In this document: one piece after another, positions 31,471 through 40,038 of the stretch | Numbering within the stretch: position 1 is the stretch's first letter | Layout of the letters: each line of letters begins with the position of its first letter | Assembly: GCA_900318535.1 (NCBI GenBank) | Contig: ONKU01000024.1 | Coordinates: 1 to 49,846 of the forward strand | DNA length: 49,846 nt | Direction: 5' to 3' | Source: an uncultured Prevotellaceae bacterium | GTDB lineage: Bacteria; Bacteroidota; Bacteroidia; Bacteroidales; Muribaculaceae | The notes under the pieces: generated by a model | Told to the model about the DNA's origin: nothing | The model's input: the letters and a program-made list of their open reading frames with translations, nothing else | Database searches by the model: none | Made by a program: the position numbers and the translations under genes

Positions 31471-32826
31471 CTACTTCCCCTTCTTGAGCCAGTCGTACTT
31501 GAAGTCGCAGTCACGCCAGCCCTCCTCGATATAGACGTATACCTTCTTCTGTTTCTCCACCACCCAGTCATGGATGATCTTCTCCTTCTCGCTAGCCTCG
31601 CACATGTCCTTGATGATCATGTAGTCATCAGCCAAATCGGCCTTATGGCCGTCGATGCGCTTAACCAGCTTGACGATAGCGACCTGCTCGCGGCGCGTCT
31701 TGGGGTTGACCATGACAAAAGGCTCGCTCACGTCACCGGGCTGCATCATATTCACCTTTTTGCCCACCTCGGCAGGCAGGTCGGCCATCTCAAAGCGGCC
31801 ACTGTGGGTTTTCTCGTTGAGCATGTTGCCGCCGTTGTTACGCGAGTCCTTGTCCTGGGAGATGAACAACGCCATCTCCTCGAAGGTGTGCCTGCCGTCC
31901 AGGATGTCGGTGCGCACGCTGTCCAGGCGCGTCAGGGCGTCGGTCAGGTCCTTGTCGCTCACACGGGGGCGCAACAGGATGTGGCGCGTGTTGATGCGGT
32001 CGCCGCGTTTCTCGATGAGCTGGATGATATGGTAGCCATCGTCGGTCTCGACGATGTTGCTCACGCGCTTGTTGTCATTCAGGTTAAACGCTGCCGTGGC
32101 ATACTCGGGCAACAGCACCGAGCGGCTCTGGAAACCCGTCTCGCCGCCATACACGGCAGTGGCCTGGTCCTGACTGTAGAGAATCGCCAGTGTCGAGAAC
32201 TCTCGCTCTCCGCTGTTGACCTGCTGGGCATAGTCGCGCAGACGCGACTTCACCTCGTCGATTTCCTGCTGCGGAATTGCGGGGTTGATCGTGATGATCT
32301 GGGCCTCGACCTGCATGGGAATGTAGGGCAACGAGTCCTTGTTCAAGGCATTATAGTAGCGCTGCACGGTGGCAGGAGTGGCCTTGACGTTCTTGGTCAG
32401 GTCCTGCTGCACTTGTTGGATGCAGTATTGGTCACTGTAAACCTCGTTGAGCTTCTCACGCAGGCGCGGCAGCGGCATGCGGAAGTATTCCTCTACCTTT
32501 TCCTTGCTGCCCAGGTTGGCGATAAAGAAGTTGATGCGGTTCTCGACCTCGGCGCTGATGGTCGAAGCCTGCACCTCGACAGTGTCGATGCGCGCCTGGT
32601 CCAGGAACAGTTTGTCAATCGCCATCTGCTCGGGAATGACGCAATAAGGGTTACCTTCAATAGGCACACGCTCATAGAGTGCCTGCTGATACTGTTCCTC
32701 GATATCGCTCTTGTAGATGGGCTCGTCGCCGATGACCCAAGCCACCTCCTCGGCCACGTTGTTCTGGGCCAGGAGGGCGAGAGATGCCATGGCAAACAGC
32801 ACTGCGGTAAATAATCTGATTTTCAC
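31471..32826 (-). CDS. SurA-type periplasmic peptidyl-prolyl isomerase
   Basis: 451 residues from a GTG at 32824-32826. The frame is open to 33024, but only this start gives a signal peptide (VKIRLFTAVLFAMASLALLAQ), and a TATCTTTG -7 element lies at 32866-32873 just before it. SurA-like N-terminal helices (AWVIGDEPIYKSDIEEQYQQAL...) are followed by a first parvulin-like part (PMQVEAQIITINPAIPQQEI... GGETGFQSRSVLLPEYATAAFNLN) and a second (INTRHILLRPRVSDKDLTDALTRLDSVRTDILDG... NNGGNMLNEKTHSGRFEMADLP). Role: folding of outer-membrane barrels. Second in the operon with the PpiC-type gene upstream and the OstA-like gene downstream. Confidence 0.88.
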   Translation of the reverse strand: MKIRLFTAVLFAMASLALLAQNNVAEEVAWVIGDEPIYKSDIEEQYQQALYERVPIEGNPYCVIPEQMAIDKLFLDQARIDTVEVQASTISAEVENRINFFIANLGSKEKVEEYFRMPLPRLREKLNEVYSDQYCIQQVQQDLTKNVKATPATVQRYYNALNKDSLPYIPMQVEAQIITINPAIPQQEIDEVKSRLRDYAQQVNSGEREFSTLAILYSQDQATAVYGGETGFQSRSVLLPEYATAAFNLNDNKRVSNIVETDDGYHIIQLIEKRGDRINTRHILLRPRVSDKDLTDALTRLDSVRTDILDGRHTFEEMALFISQDKDSRNNGGNMLNEKTHSGRFEMADLPAEVGKKVNMMQPGDVSEPFVMVNPKTRREQVAIVKLVKRIDGHKADLADDYMIIKDMCEASEKEKIIHDWVVEKQKKVYVYIEEGWRDCDFKYDWLKKGK

Positions 32827-32992
32827 TTGTATTTTCGTTTTGTATGGTTGTATTTGTTGTGGCGGCAAAGATAGTAAAAATTCCCCATACCCTTGTGCCC
32901 CGTGGGCAGCAATTTCCCAAATGTTTGTTAAAGTCACCCGCCCGCCCTGTGCCAGCCCCTGCGATAGGCCCCGATGGGCTGTCGTTGAACGG

Positions 32993-33038
32993 CCTGGGGG
33001 CTCACGGCGGCACCCTTTGTCCATCGTGAGCCCCCAGG
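32993..33038. other. GC-rich hairpins after the PpiC-type gene
   Basis: The perfect 13-bp stem CCTGGGGGCTCAC (32993-33005) / GTGAGCCCCCAGG (33026-33038) has a 20-base loop. A second small one, CCGCCG/CGGCGG, is at 33052-33068. No T-run follows. They lie between the two isomerase genes and may reduce read-through or stabilise the upstream mRNA. Confidence 0.5.
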
Positions 33039-33074
33039 GGCGATGCGGTTCCCGCCGTCAAGCGGCGGCAACGG

Positions 33075-35000
33075 TTATTTCACTTTCTTAAGCACCTTTT
33101 TGTTGATCTTGGCAGGATACTTCTTGGCAAGTTCCTGTTTCCAGCGCTGCTCCAGCACATCCTGGTAACCGCTGGTTACAGCACCGCGCACGTCAGCCAT
33201 CTCCTCGGGCTGGTCGATGATACCGCCCTCAATGATGATGAACTCGGGATAATTCGGACGATTGGGCTTGTCACCGACATGGAAAGCAAGATAATCGGCG
33301 AAAGGATTCTCGCCCTTCTTGACTACCATGTGTTCCATGCGGATATCATTGCCATATTTGTTGTATAAGGCATCGGCCAACGTGTCGGCACCAAACTTCG
33401 TCAAATCGGCCTTGACCAGGTTGAGCACGCTGTCGCTCTTGGCATACAGGATGATGCCTTTGAAGTGAGGCTCGTCCCAACCATACTTGCTGCGGTTCTC
33501 ATTGTAGTGCTGAATCAGACCAGCAGTGTCCTTTTCGGCAGCCTTCCACACGCGGCGGTTGCTGATTTCGAACAGCATCATGCCATCGCGATACTCATTC
33601 AACAGGTTGCGGTACTCGGGATTGTTCTTGACCGCCTCATAGGCATCATAATCCTTCAGGGCCTGCTCGGCCATGGCGTTCACCTTAGTCATGATTTCCT
33701 TTTTTGCATTGGCAGGATCGGGAATGACAGTAGTGGTGTTCAACTGCGACATCAGCGCCTTAACGGGCACCGACTGCTTGGCGCCATAGGTGAAGAGCGG
33801 AGTCTTCGCGCCCTTGATATACTGTGCCACAAAAGCAGAGTCCAAACGGCCATGAGCCATGAGCGTGTTGTTCAGCAGCGACTCAAAGGCGGGGTCGAGG
33901 CGATAGTTGTACTTGTTCTTGAGATCGTTGAGACGACGCTCCTCGACCAGCTTCATGCGGCCATCGCGTTTGAAGGCGTTCTCAATACCCTGGCGCACCT
34001 CGCCAAGCGAAGGCACGCCGTGAGCCACTTTCTTGATGATGTGGTAGCCGAACTGTGTGGCAAACGGCTCACTGATTGCACCGTCGGGGAGATTGAAGGC
34101 AATGCTGTCAAAGGGCTGAACCATCCTGCCGGGGCCAAACCAGCGAAGGTCGCCACCATTTTTGGCATTGGAATGGTCATCCGACTCGGTGCGGGCAAGT
34201 TCCTCAAAGTCGGCACCAGCCTTGATCAGCTGATAAATCGAATCTATCTTAGCCTTGCAGACTGCTTTCTGCTCCTCAGTAGCATTCTGGGGGAACATCT
34301 TCAGGATATGCTTGGCATGGACATCGTTGCGGTCACGCATCTTGTTGACGCGGAACATGCTGATACCAAACGAGTTCACAAAGGGCTTGGACACCTCGCC
34401 AACGGGGGTACTGTAGATCACGTTCTCCATGTCAGCGGGGAACATGCCCGCTGAAACGAAGCCGAAGTGGCCGTGGTTGCGCTGCTTGTACGGGTCGGTA
34501 GAATAACGGTCAGCCAAGGCCGTCCAATCCTCACCGGCAATCACGCAGTTGCGCAGGCTATCCAGCATTGCGATGCGTTGAGCATTCACCGCATCATTAG
34601 TGCCCAAGGGCAGCATGATGTGGTCAATATCTAATTCCTTCTTGTAACGGTCATAGGTTTCATTGATCATCTGCCACAGATAAGTGGTGTCCTCGGTCAG
34701 ATAGGGAGCGGCGAGTTGTTTCTGATAGACCTCAAACTCCTTGATGAACGCCTGGGTCGTGTCAATGCCTGCAGCCTCGGCGTCGGCAACCTTCTGCTTG
34801 TACAGCACAAAGAGCTCAACGTACTTGTCAAGGGGTTCTTTCTCGATCTGCTGCTGATTGTTCTTGTTATACAGGTATTCAAACTCCGAGAGCCTGACAT
34901 CCTTTCCGTTAATAGTCATCAGGACAGGATCCTCGTTCTTTGCAAGAGCGAGAATCGCAATGCCCAACAACAATGAAGAAATCAAAAGTTTTGCTTTCAT
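33075..35000 (-). CDS. Large PpiC-type periplasmic peptidyl-prolyl isomerase
   Basis: 641 residues, signal peptide MKAKLLISSLLLGIAILALA. The N-terminal SurA/PrsA-like segment contains LMTINGKDVRLSEFEYLYNKNNQQQIEKEPLDKYVELFVLYKQKVADAEAAGID. Two parvulin domains follow: LDIDHIMLPLG...GHFGFVSAGMFPADMENVIYSTPVGEVSKPFVNSFGISMFRV (about 125-220) and VHAKHILKMFPQ...NGGDLRWFGPGRMVQPFDSIAFNLPDGAISEPFATQFGYHIIKK (about 225-330). A helical C-terminal half completes it. Together with the SurA-type protein it is the chaperone pair for outer-membrane biogenesis at the head of the mutL operon. Confidence 0.88.
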   Translation of the reverse strand: MKAKLLISSLLLGIAILALAKNEDPVLMTINGKDVRLSEFEYLYNKNNQQQIEKEPLDKYVELFVLYKQKVADAEAAGIDTTQAFIKEFEVYQKQLAAPYLTEDTTYLWQMINETYDRYKKELDIDHIMLPLGTNDAVNAQRIAMLDSLRNCVIAGEDWTALADRYSTDPYKQRNHGHFGFVSAGMFPADMENVIYSTPVGEVSKPFVNSFGISMFRVNKMRDRNDVHAKHILKMFPQNATEEQKAVCKAKIDSIYQLIKAGADFEELARTESDDHSNAKNGGDLRWFGPGRMVQPFDSIAFNLPDGAISEPFATQFGYHIIKKVAHGVPSLGEVRQGIENAFKRDGRMKLVEERRLNDLKNKYNYRLDPAFESLLNNTLMAHGRLDSAFVAQYIKGAKTPLFTYGAKQSVPVKALMSQLNTTTVIPDPANAKKEIMTKVNAMAEQALKDYDAYEAVKNNPEYRNLLNEYRDGMMLFEISNRRVWKAAEKDTAGLIQHYNENRSKYGWDEPHFKGIILYAKSDSVLNLVKADLTKFGADTLADALYNKYGNDIRMEHMVVKKGENPFADYLAFHVGDKPNRPNYPEFIIIEGGIIDQPEEMADVRGAVTSGYQDVLEQRWKQELAKKYPAKINKKVLKKVK

Positions 35001-35211
35001 CTTCTTTAGGTTGGTTTGATCTATATTTTACGTTTTTTCATTCTAATATAAGAGTATAACGCAAGCGCATGAGAAAAATTATATTCTCCACCCACTTTTT
35101 TTTGCACTCACAACTCACATTTGCACAAAAAAAATTGAAAGCAACCTCCCATTCCTCTCAGTAAGAGGCATCATAGCCCAACCCATAACCGCCGACATCA
35201 CAATAAAAAAA

Positions 35212-35266
35212 CGGTTGGCTTACCGCAAAGACAACCCAACCGCGTATGCTGTGAAAAGACGTACCG
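35212..35266. repeat. Flanking direct repeat, copy 1
   Basis: CGGTTGGCTTAC, GCAAAGAC, CCAACCGC, ATGCTGTGAAAAGACG and ACCG occur in this order. The same blocks, with a few changes, are at 36714-36774 in the same orientation. The CGGTTGG/CCAACCG arms form a small hairpin. The rest of the 35001-35278 gap is A/T-rich with no gene. Confidence 0.6.
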
Positions 35267-35278
35267 ATAAATTGGAAT

Positions 35279-35608
35279 TTATCTGGCAACAACAATAGTG
35301 AACAGCACCAGATCCTCTGTCCCAGTATTGATTATACTGTGTTCCGATCCTTTAGGGCAAATATGCAGGACGCCGGGGCGCAGTTCTTCTTCTACACCAT
35401 CGCAGATGGCTCTGCCAATACCTGACAAGATATAGTTCATATCATCGCCGGATGTCTGCCTGTGCATTCCGATGCTCCCGCCCGAATGGATTGTTGTGGG
35501 AATGATACGGTATTTTTCATCGTTGTACATCCGCACGGTCATCAACCCTGTTCCCCCGTTCATACCAGGGAATGCTCGTTCTTCTATCTTGTTAAAATCA
35601 ATAATCAT
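35279..35608 (-). CDS. Small cupin-domain protein
   Basis: 109 residues from the ATG at 35606-35608; three codons more are possible. Single-domain beta-barrel cupin: motif 1 HSGGSIGMHRQTSGDDMNYILSGIGRAIC (metal ligands His, His/Asp, with the usual Glu replaced by Asp) and motif 2 LRPGVLHICPKGSEHSIINTGTEDL (His). It probably binds a metal and a small ligand as a lyase, isomerase or sensor; no specific substrate can be named. It stands alone within the segment bounded by the two direct repeats. Confidence 0.85.
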   Translation of the reverse strand: MIIDFNKIEERAFPGMNGGTGLMTVRMYNDEKYRIIPTTIHSGGSIGMHRQTSGDDMNYILSGIGRAICDGVEEELRPGVLHICPKGSEHSIINTGTEDLVLFTIVVAR

Positions 35609-35720
35609 AAGTTCCAATAAATTCCAATTTCATGGCATTTAGGGCTGCACCTCAGCATAGTTCAAGTAAACTTGGCTCTGCGCTCGGCTTGCACTTAAAT
35701 TCCGATTTCTCTGTTTTTTA

Positions 35721-36410
35721 TTAATCAGTTTTGAAGAGAATATGCATATAGTTCCCATTCTCATAGCCGAAGCGCTGTATGAGAGTGGAACCGTCATAGA
35801 TAGCTTCCAGTTGCAGAGCGATGCCGTTTTCAGCAAGTGAGCCGAATGCTTTCGGCTGTTTCAGTTCGTTCTCCGTAAACTTGTAAGTCTGACTGTTGTT
35901 ATTAAACTCTATGCGGATATGGTGATCGGTATCGCCGTAGTTTAAGTTCAGCAGCATGACATTGGGGATGAAAGCCCATATGATGTGCAAAAAGTCCGTG
36001 TCGTAGTCGAAGCCATAGCGTGCAGTGATGGCCTGTGGGGAGGCTCCGGCGAGTGCATGGCTCAGCCCTTCGTCCGCATCCACGACCTTTGAAATCAGCG
36101 AAACGGGGAAGTCTTGAAAGAATACATGCAGCATCTTATTGTCAGACACATCAACTTGCACGTCACCAAAGGCTTCACTATGGGCAACCGTTATAGGTCG
36201 ACCCGCCTCGTCTTTGCCTTCGATACAATCTTTGTTTTTGTATATAATGACGTACTGGCCAGGATATTCGCCCGAAATGTTCTGCGCATAGGTCTCCTTT
36301 TGTTTGTTCGTCAACCGCTTCACAACATCGTCTTCGTTGCTGCAAGATGCAAGGGAGAACAATGAGAATAATAGTAGGATAAATCCTAAATACTTTAACT
36401 TACTTATCAT
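35721..36410 (-). CDS. DUF4840-type lipoprotein
   Basis: 229 residues. Lipoprotein signal MISKLKYLGFILLLFSLFSLASC (lipobox LASC). Then NEDDVVKRLTNKQKETYAQNISGEYPGQYVIIYKNKD..., a start I associate with the DUF4840 lipoproteins of Bacteroides. The body alternates short strands (VQVDVSDNKMLHVFFQDFPVSLI... IRIEFNNNSQTYKFTENEL... IALQLEAIYDGSTLIQRFGYENGNY). Predicted to be anchored on the outer or inner membrane facing the periplasm or surface. Function unknown. Moderately AT-rich, within the repeat-bounded segment. Confidence 0.75.
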   Translation of the reverse strand: MISKLKYLGFILLLFSLFSLASCSNEDDVVKRLTNKQKETYAQNISGEYPGQYVIIYKNKDCIEGKDEAGRPITVAHSEAFGDVQVDVSDNKMLHVFFQDFPVSLISKVVDADEGLSHALAGASPQAITARYGFDYDTDFLHIIWAFIPNVMLLNLNYGDTDHHIRIEFNNNSQTYKFTENELKQPKAFGSLAENGIALQLEAIYDGSTLIQRFGYENGNYMHILFKTD

Positions 36411-36436
36411 GGCTCTAATTTTAATATTACTACTAA

Positions 36437-36706
36437 TTAACGTTGGCCAAATGCAATTATTATGCTACCTGAGCTTGTTTTTGAGCGATAGTCGCCTTTA
36501 AGTCCTCGCTCTCCTGGACCGTCACCTACGGCTGGTTTTCGGGTGATCATGCCGAAGATGTCGAGGTTCTGGGGACAGTCGGCCAGGGGCAGTTCTATCT
36601 CCATGCTGTAGTCGTCGGCGCCGGTGAAGATGCGGTTCTCCGATACGTACTCTATCGAAGACCCCTTCTTCAGCGCTGCCTGCTTTCCGTTTATCGTCAG
36701 TATCAT
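36437..36706 (-). CDS. Short N-terminal fragment of an accessory (phage-like) protein
   Basis: 89 codons. The first 60 residues (MILTINGKQAALKKGSSIEYVSENRIFTGADDYSMEIELPLADCPQNLDIFGMITRK) resemble the beginning of a larger Bacteroidales protein that I have seen in phage or integrative-element contexts. The last 28 (GDGPGERGLKGDYRSKTSSGSIIIAFGQR) look like out-of-frame sequence. Inference: a 3'-deleted remnant. Its start lies just after the palindromic repeat at 36714-36774, which contains a TACCTTTG -7 element, so it may still be transcribed. Confidence 0.5.
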   Translation of the reverse strand: MILTINGKQAALKKGSSIEYVSENRIFTGADDYSMEIELPLADCPQNLDIFGMITRKPAVGDGPGERGLKGDYRSKTSSGSIIIAFGQR

Positions 36707-36713
36707 AAAATAG

Positions 36714-36774
36714 CGGTTGATTTACTTAATGCAAAGGTAAATCAACCGCTTTATGCTGAGAAAAGACGGAACCG
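36714..36774. repeat. Flanking direct repeat, copy 2, with hairpin and -7 element
   Basis: It contains the 13-bp inverted repeat AGCGGTTGATTTA (36712-36724) / TAAATCAACCGCT (36738-36750), then ATGCTGAGAAAAGACGG and ACCG. It corresponds block by block to 35212-35266. TACCTTTG (minus strand, 36732-36739) is part of it. Confidence 0.6.
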
Positions 36775-36812
36775 TATTTTTTCCCTTTCGTGAAACTAGC
36801 TATTTCTTCCCC

Positions 36813-38870
36813 TCATCGGGTTATGATTCCATTATCAGTATCACTTAGATTGATGGTTTTATCTGCCGACTGATGCTCCCGGCCTTTGCTCAATCGCCAT
36901 GAAATGTTAAGTGACAGACTGTTGCCACCATCTCTACTGTAGTGCACCATGTGCTTGTAAAGATTGCGGTTCAGGATCTCGCTTTCTGTGGACTTGTAGC
37001 TATTGATGAAAGGATTAGACCATGTGAGTGAGAATTGCCAATCCCCATAGTTGTAGGAGCATTGTAAGATTGTATTAGCTCCGTTATATGCCTTTGTCTC
37101 TCCCTCTAAGAATCGAAAGCCATTGTCCGCGTAAGCCAGTAAAGTGAATTTTCCGAGATATGCCGTGACACCTGCCGAATAGAACCACGATGTATAGCAA
37201 TGCGTATAGTCAAAGCCATAGTTGAAGCAACGCATCATTCCTCCGTTTGCATAAATTTGTAGTTTCTCGGGTGTAATCCAATAACTTGCGTATGCCATTG
37301 TATTCAATACGTTAATAGCTTTCTGATTTATCTGTGTATAGATGAACTTGTCATCAGCGGTGCGCTCGTAGTGCGCCATATTGGGTTTATTGCAATGTCT
37401 GTAGAATCCTTCGGCAAATGCACTCCAGCGATCATCGTTATAAGACAGACGCAATGTATGTTCTGTGTCACGGGACGGCTTGAGGCTGGGGTTACCCACA
37501 ATATATTCCATGCTGTTTGTCTGAATTGTTGCATCGCTGATCATGGCAATGCGCGAAGCACGGTCTTTCATCTCAAAGGTGTAGTTTAGTTGCATCCCAT
37601 TCATGATACTATAAGCCAGCGTCGCCTTGGGGCGGAATGTCCAGAAGTCATAGTTGTGCTCATTTTGATTGTAGTGGATGTAGCTTGTTCCCAAACCAAG
37701 AGAATAGCGTAAACCCTTGAGCCAACCTTTTATCTCGCTGAACGCATAGACACTATTCTGATTCAACTCTGTCAGGGCAAAGGCATCGCCCGTATAATTA
37801 TTATTTGTGTATTTATAGCGATAGTTCACACCAGCAGATAACGTGAATGGGTTCAGTCGGTTTTCGTAGATTATTTCAGATAAAGCAGAGACGGTCTTGC
37901 CATTTACATCATATTGATAAGGAGCTCCCTCATCGTAGTAATTGCTGTTCTTGGTGGCTATGTATGTGCCAACAGCATTTGCCGTGACTGACTGACGTGG
38001 AGTGAGTTGGCGGAAGAAGTACAAGTCGAGGACAGGTGAGTTGGACTTGCCGCTCTCTTTGTTGGTTGATCGATATCGGTTTGTGCCATTAATGATGTCT
38101 TTGATCGAATAATTGCCTGGAGTTTTATTCAGACTCTCACTCAAGGATGCCTGAAAGACGTATGCTGTGGAATCCGCCAGATTGTAGGTCAGCTTCACGT
38201 CATGGCTGCGGGCTTTTCTGAGCGTCTTTACATCATCACGCTCTATAGCATAGATGTCATCATTATTCAGGGTATATTCTGCCAACTCAGTTGCCTTTGT
38301 TCCTTTCAATTGATGACCGCTAAAATTGTAGGAAAGAGTAAACTCACTTTTCTTATGGTTCCATTTACCATACACCGTTCCATCACCTTGCCAAGAAGTG
38401 AGCGTGGGCGTGACGTCAGTGCCTAACGTATAACCGGAGTCATCGCGCTTGGTGATGATGTTGATGACGTAGGCCACGTCTTCCCCATAACGCACACCAG
38501 GATTATCAACGAAGTCAATCTTGCTGATGAGTTTGGGGTCAAGCGCCAACATTTCCTCTTTACCGACGATGATGCCATTGATTCTAAGTTGTACACCGCC
38601 TCTGCCATCAATTGCAGTTACAGAATGTGCCACATTATCAATACGGAGGTTGGGCAACGAGAGTTTCTGCAGGAGGCCAAAACCATTGTTTGAGGCATCC
38701 TTCTGGGCATCTGTAGGATAAATCATCTGGCCGTCAGCCTTGCTTACAACCTTGGGAGCGTTGACAATGACTTCATCAAGAGCGACAGTCTTGTCCTCAT
38801 TCTGAGTAAACGCCTGGAAAGGACAAAGACAAAGGATAACGAAAAATAAAAATAATTGTTTCATTTGCAT
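36813..38870 (-). CDS. TonB-receptor-like outer-membrane protein (OMP_b-brl_3 family)
   Basis: 685 residues. Signal peptide KQLFLFFVILCLCPFQAFTQ. A plug-like domain follows at about 25-145 (VALDEVIVNAPKVVSKADGQMIYPTDAQ... LSLPNLRIDNVAHSVTAIDGRGGVQLRINGIIVGKEEMLALDPKLISKIDFVDNPGVRYGEDVAYVINIITKR). A 14-22-stranded barrel then runs to the end. Unlike many relatives it lacks an N-terminal CarboxypepD_reg domain. Known: such proteins import small ligands or act as receptors with a membrane regulator. The regulator gene lies directly upstream and tandem 11-bp repeats precede this gene. AT-richer than core genes. Confidence 0.85.
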   Translation of the reverse strand: MQMKQLFLFFVILCLCPFQAFTQNEDKTVALDEVIVNAPKVVSKADGQMIYPTDAQKDASNNGFGLLQKLSLPNLRIDNVAHSVTAIDGRGGVQLRINGIIVGKEEMLALDPKLISKIDFVDNPGVRYGEDVAYVINIITKRDDSGYTLGTDVTPTLTSWQGDGTVYGKWNHKKSEFTLSYNFSGHQLKGTKATELAEYTLNNDDIYAIERDDVKTLRKARSHDVKLTYNLADSTAYVFQASLSESLNKTPGNYSIKDIINGTNRYRSTNKESGKSNSPVLDLYFFRQLTPRQSVTANAVGTYIATKNSNYYDEGAPYQYDVNGKTVSALSEIIYENRLNPFTLSAGVNYRYKYTNNNYTGDAFALTELNQNSVYAFSEIKGWLKGLRYSLGLGTSYIHYNQNEHNYDFWTFRPKATLAYSIMNGMQLNYTFEMKDRASRIAMISDATIQTNSMEYIVGNPSLKPSRDTEHTLRLSYNDDRWSAFAEGFYRHCNKPNMAHYERTADDKFIYTQINQKAINVLNTMAYASYWITPEKLQIYANGGMMRCFNYGFDYTHCYTSWFYSAGVTAYLGKFTLLAYADNGFRFLEGETKAYNGANTILQCSYNYGDWQFSLTWSNPFINSYKSTESEILNRNLYKHMVHYSRDGGNSLSLNISWRLSKGREHQSADKTINLSDTDNGIITR

Positions 38871-38895
38871 CGAACATTTTTTTTGATTTTCGATG

Positions 38896-38967
38896 CAAAG
38901 GTATTACCGAATCAGAAGAGTGTCAGAAATTCTTACCTGACATTTGTCTGACATTTGCCTGACAACG
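38896..38967 (-). promoter_or_regulatory. Promoter with tandem operator repeats before the TonB-receptor-like gene
   Basis: On the minus strand TACCTTTG (38896-38903) is a good -7 element, but no TTTG is present 19 bases upstream. Just beyond, CTGACATTTG is repeated at 38937-38946 and 38948-38957, and CTGACAACG follows at 38959: an 11-bp period. A weak -33 with helically phased repeats upstream suggests activation by the adjacent OmpR-type winged-helix protein (inference). Confidence 0.65.
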
Positions 38968-38973
38968 ACCTAT

Positions 38974-39672
38974 CTATTTGATTTTCAGTGCGTAGCTTCT
39001 ACCTCTGTCCGACTCAATTTTCAGGTTACTATAGGCTTCTAAGATGGGTTTCACTCGTTTGATAAGCGTGTAAAGCGTATCGCTGGCATTGGGTTTCTTG
39101 GGCCACAGGCGGTCACAGATTTCTTGCTTGGAGAGTGAATGAGATTCTGTCATCATAAACATCTCCATAAGGCAGTGCTGCATCGGAGTAAAATGAATGG
39201 GTTCACCTTTTGCGGTAATGAATTTGTCGTTGGCAAATACAATTCCACCATAACTCAGTGCTTCTGCAAACATCTCAGGCTTAAACCTGCGCATATACCA
39301 CAGGCTGCACATCATCCATAGAAGGCCGGCAAACAACAATGCCCCGGATGCCCGCTGGTCAGAAAGCGCAAATATGGTCAAAACGTCGCAATTAGCCTGT
39401 GCCACCATCTGAGTTTCCTGTCGGCCAGCCCTGCTCACGGATGTCATGGCAATGCTGGCCGTGTTTTTTAGTTCGGCGATGGTGAGATGACTACGATAAC
39501 AGCGGATAGTATCGGCATTGATCACGTCTGTCGGCATCTCGGCAAGAGTAAGCTTCAGTGCATTGTTTACATCTCGTGTTATCCCCTTTTCAACACTTTT
39601 ATAGCTGCACACACTTGAACATAACGCACAAAGCATTATGAAAACAAATATGACAAAAGGAAGTTTCTTCAT
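38974..39672 (-). CDS. Membrane-anchored winged-helix regulator with periplasmic domain
   Basis: 232 residues. Membrane helix 1 (KLPFVIFVFIMLCALCSSV, residues 3-21) is followed by a periplasmic domain of about 85 residues and membrane helix 2 at about 108-127 (ASGALLFAGLLWMMCSLWYM). The C-terminal cytoplasmic OmpR/PhoB-type winged helix (about 142-232) has FTPMQHCLMEMFMMTESHSLSKQEICDRLWPKKPNASDTLYTLIKRVKPILEA. Known: ToxR/CadC-like one-component regulators bind DNA from the membrane. It probably senses a periplasmic or outer-membrane signal and activates the receptor gene downstream. Its start overlaps the stop of a 47-codon ORF (ATGA). Confidence 0.85.
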   Translation of the reverse strand: MKKLPFVIFVFIMLCALCSSVCSYKSVEKGITRDVNNALKLTLAEMPTDVINADTIRCYRSHLTIAELKNTASIAMTSVSRAGRQETQMVAQANCDVLTIFALSDQRASGALLFAGLLWMMCSLWYMRRFKPEMFAEALSYGGIVFANDKFITAKGEPIHFTPMQHCLMEMFMMTESHSLSKQEICDRLWPKKPNASDTLYTLIKRVKPILEAYSNLKIESDRGRSYALKIK

Positions 39673-39812
39673 CTGTCTGAATTCTTAATGGTATTCAACA
39701 TTTCAATCATTTTCTTTACATATGGCAATGCACAGCGGAAACCCTCTGGCATGTCATCATTCGCAACCCGTGAGAGACATATCGACAAGTATGATATAAG
39801 GAATACTCTCAT
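39669..39812 (-). CDS. 47-residue small ORF translationally coupled to the regulator
   Basis: Seen: ATG at 39810-39812, 47 codons, TGA at 39669-39671 sharing ATGA with the regulator's start. The sequence begins MRVFLISYLSICLSRVANDD and continues MPEGFRCALPYVKKMIEMLNTIKNSDR. The first 15 residues are hydrophobic, the rest a likely amphipathic helix. A TACCTTTG -7 element lies 23 bp before the ATG (39835-39842). I do not recognise it. The overlap makes it very likely translated, either as a leader peptide that controls the regulator or as a small partner protein. It is too short for usual gene finders. Confidence 0.55.
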   Translation of the reverse strand: MRVFLISYLSICLSRVANDDMPEGFRCALPYVKKMIEMLNTIKNSDR

Positions 39813-39834
39813 TGAATAAAGGTGTTTGATCTTG

Positions 39835-39842
39835 CAAAGGTA
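39835..39842 (-). promoter_or_regulatory. Putative -7 element of the small ORF/regulator operon
   Basis: TACCTTTG on the minus strand, 23 bp before the small ORF. No TTTG at the ordinary distance. The rest of the gap to 40038 shows nothing I can name. Confidence 0.45.
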
Positions 39843-40038
39843 AACATAATTCTGCTATTTTCTCTTAGATTTCGGTGATTTATTGACTTCGTCTTCAATG
39901 CTCACGCTCGGCAATATTCATGCAAGCATGACATTGCGCTCGTTTACTCGCATTGGTGTTCATGAGGCGCTGGTGTTTGCTCTGACTTTTATAATTTTGG
40001 AAAAGTCGTCAACTGCGTATGCCGGGGAGAGACGGGTG

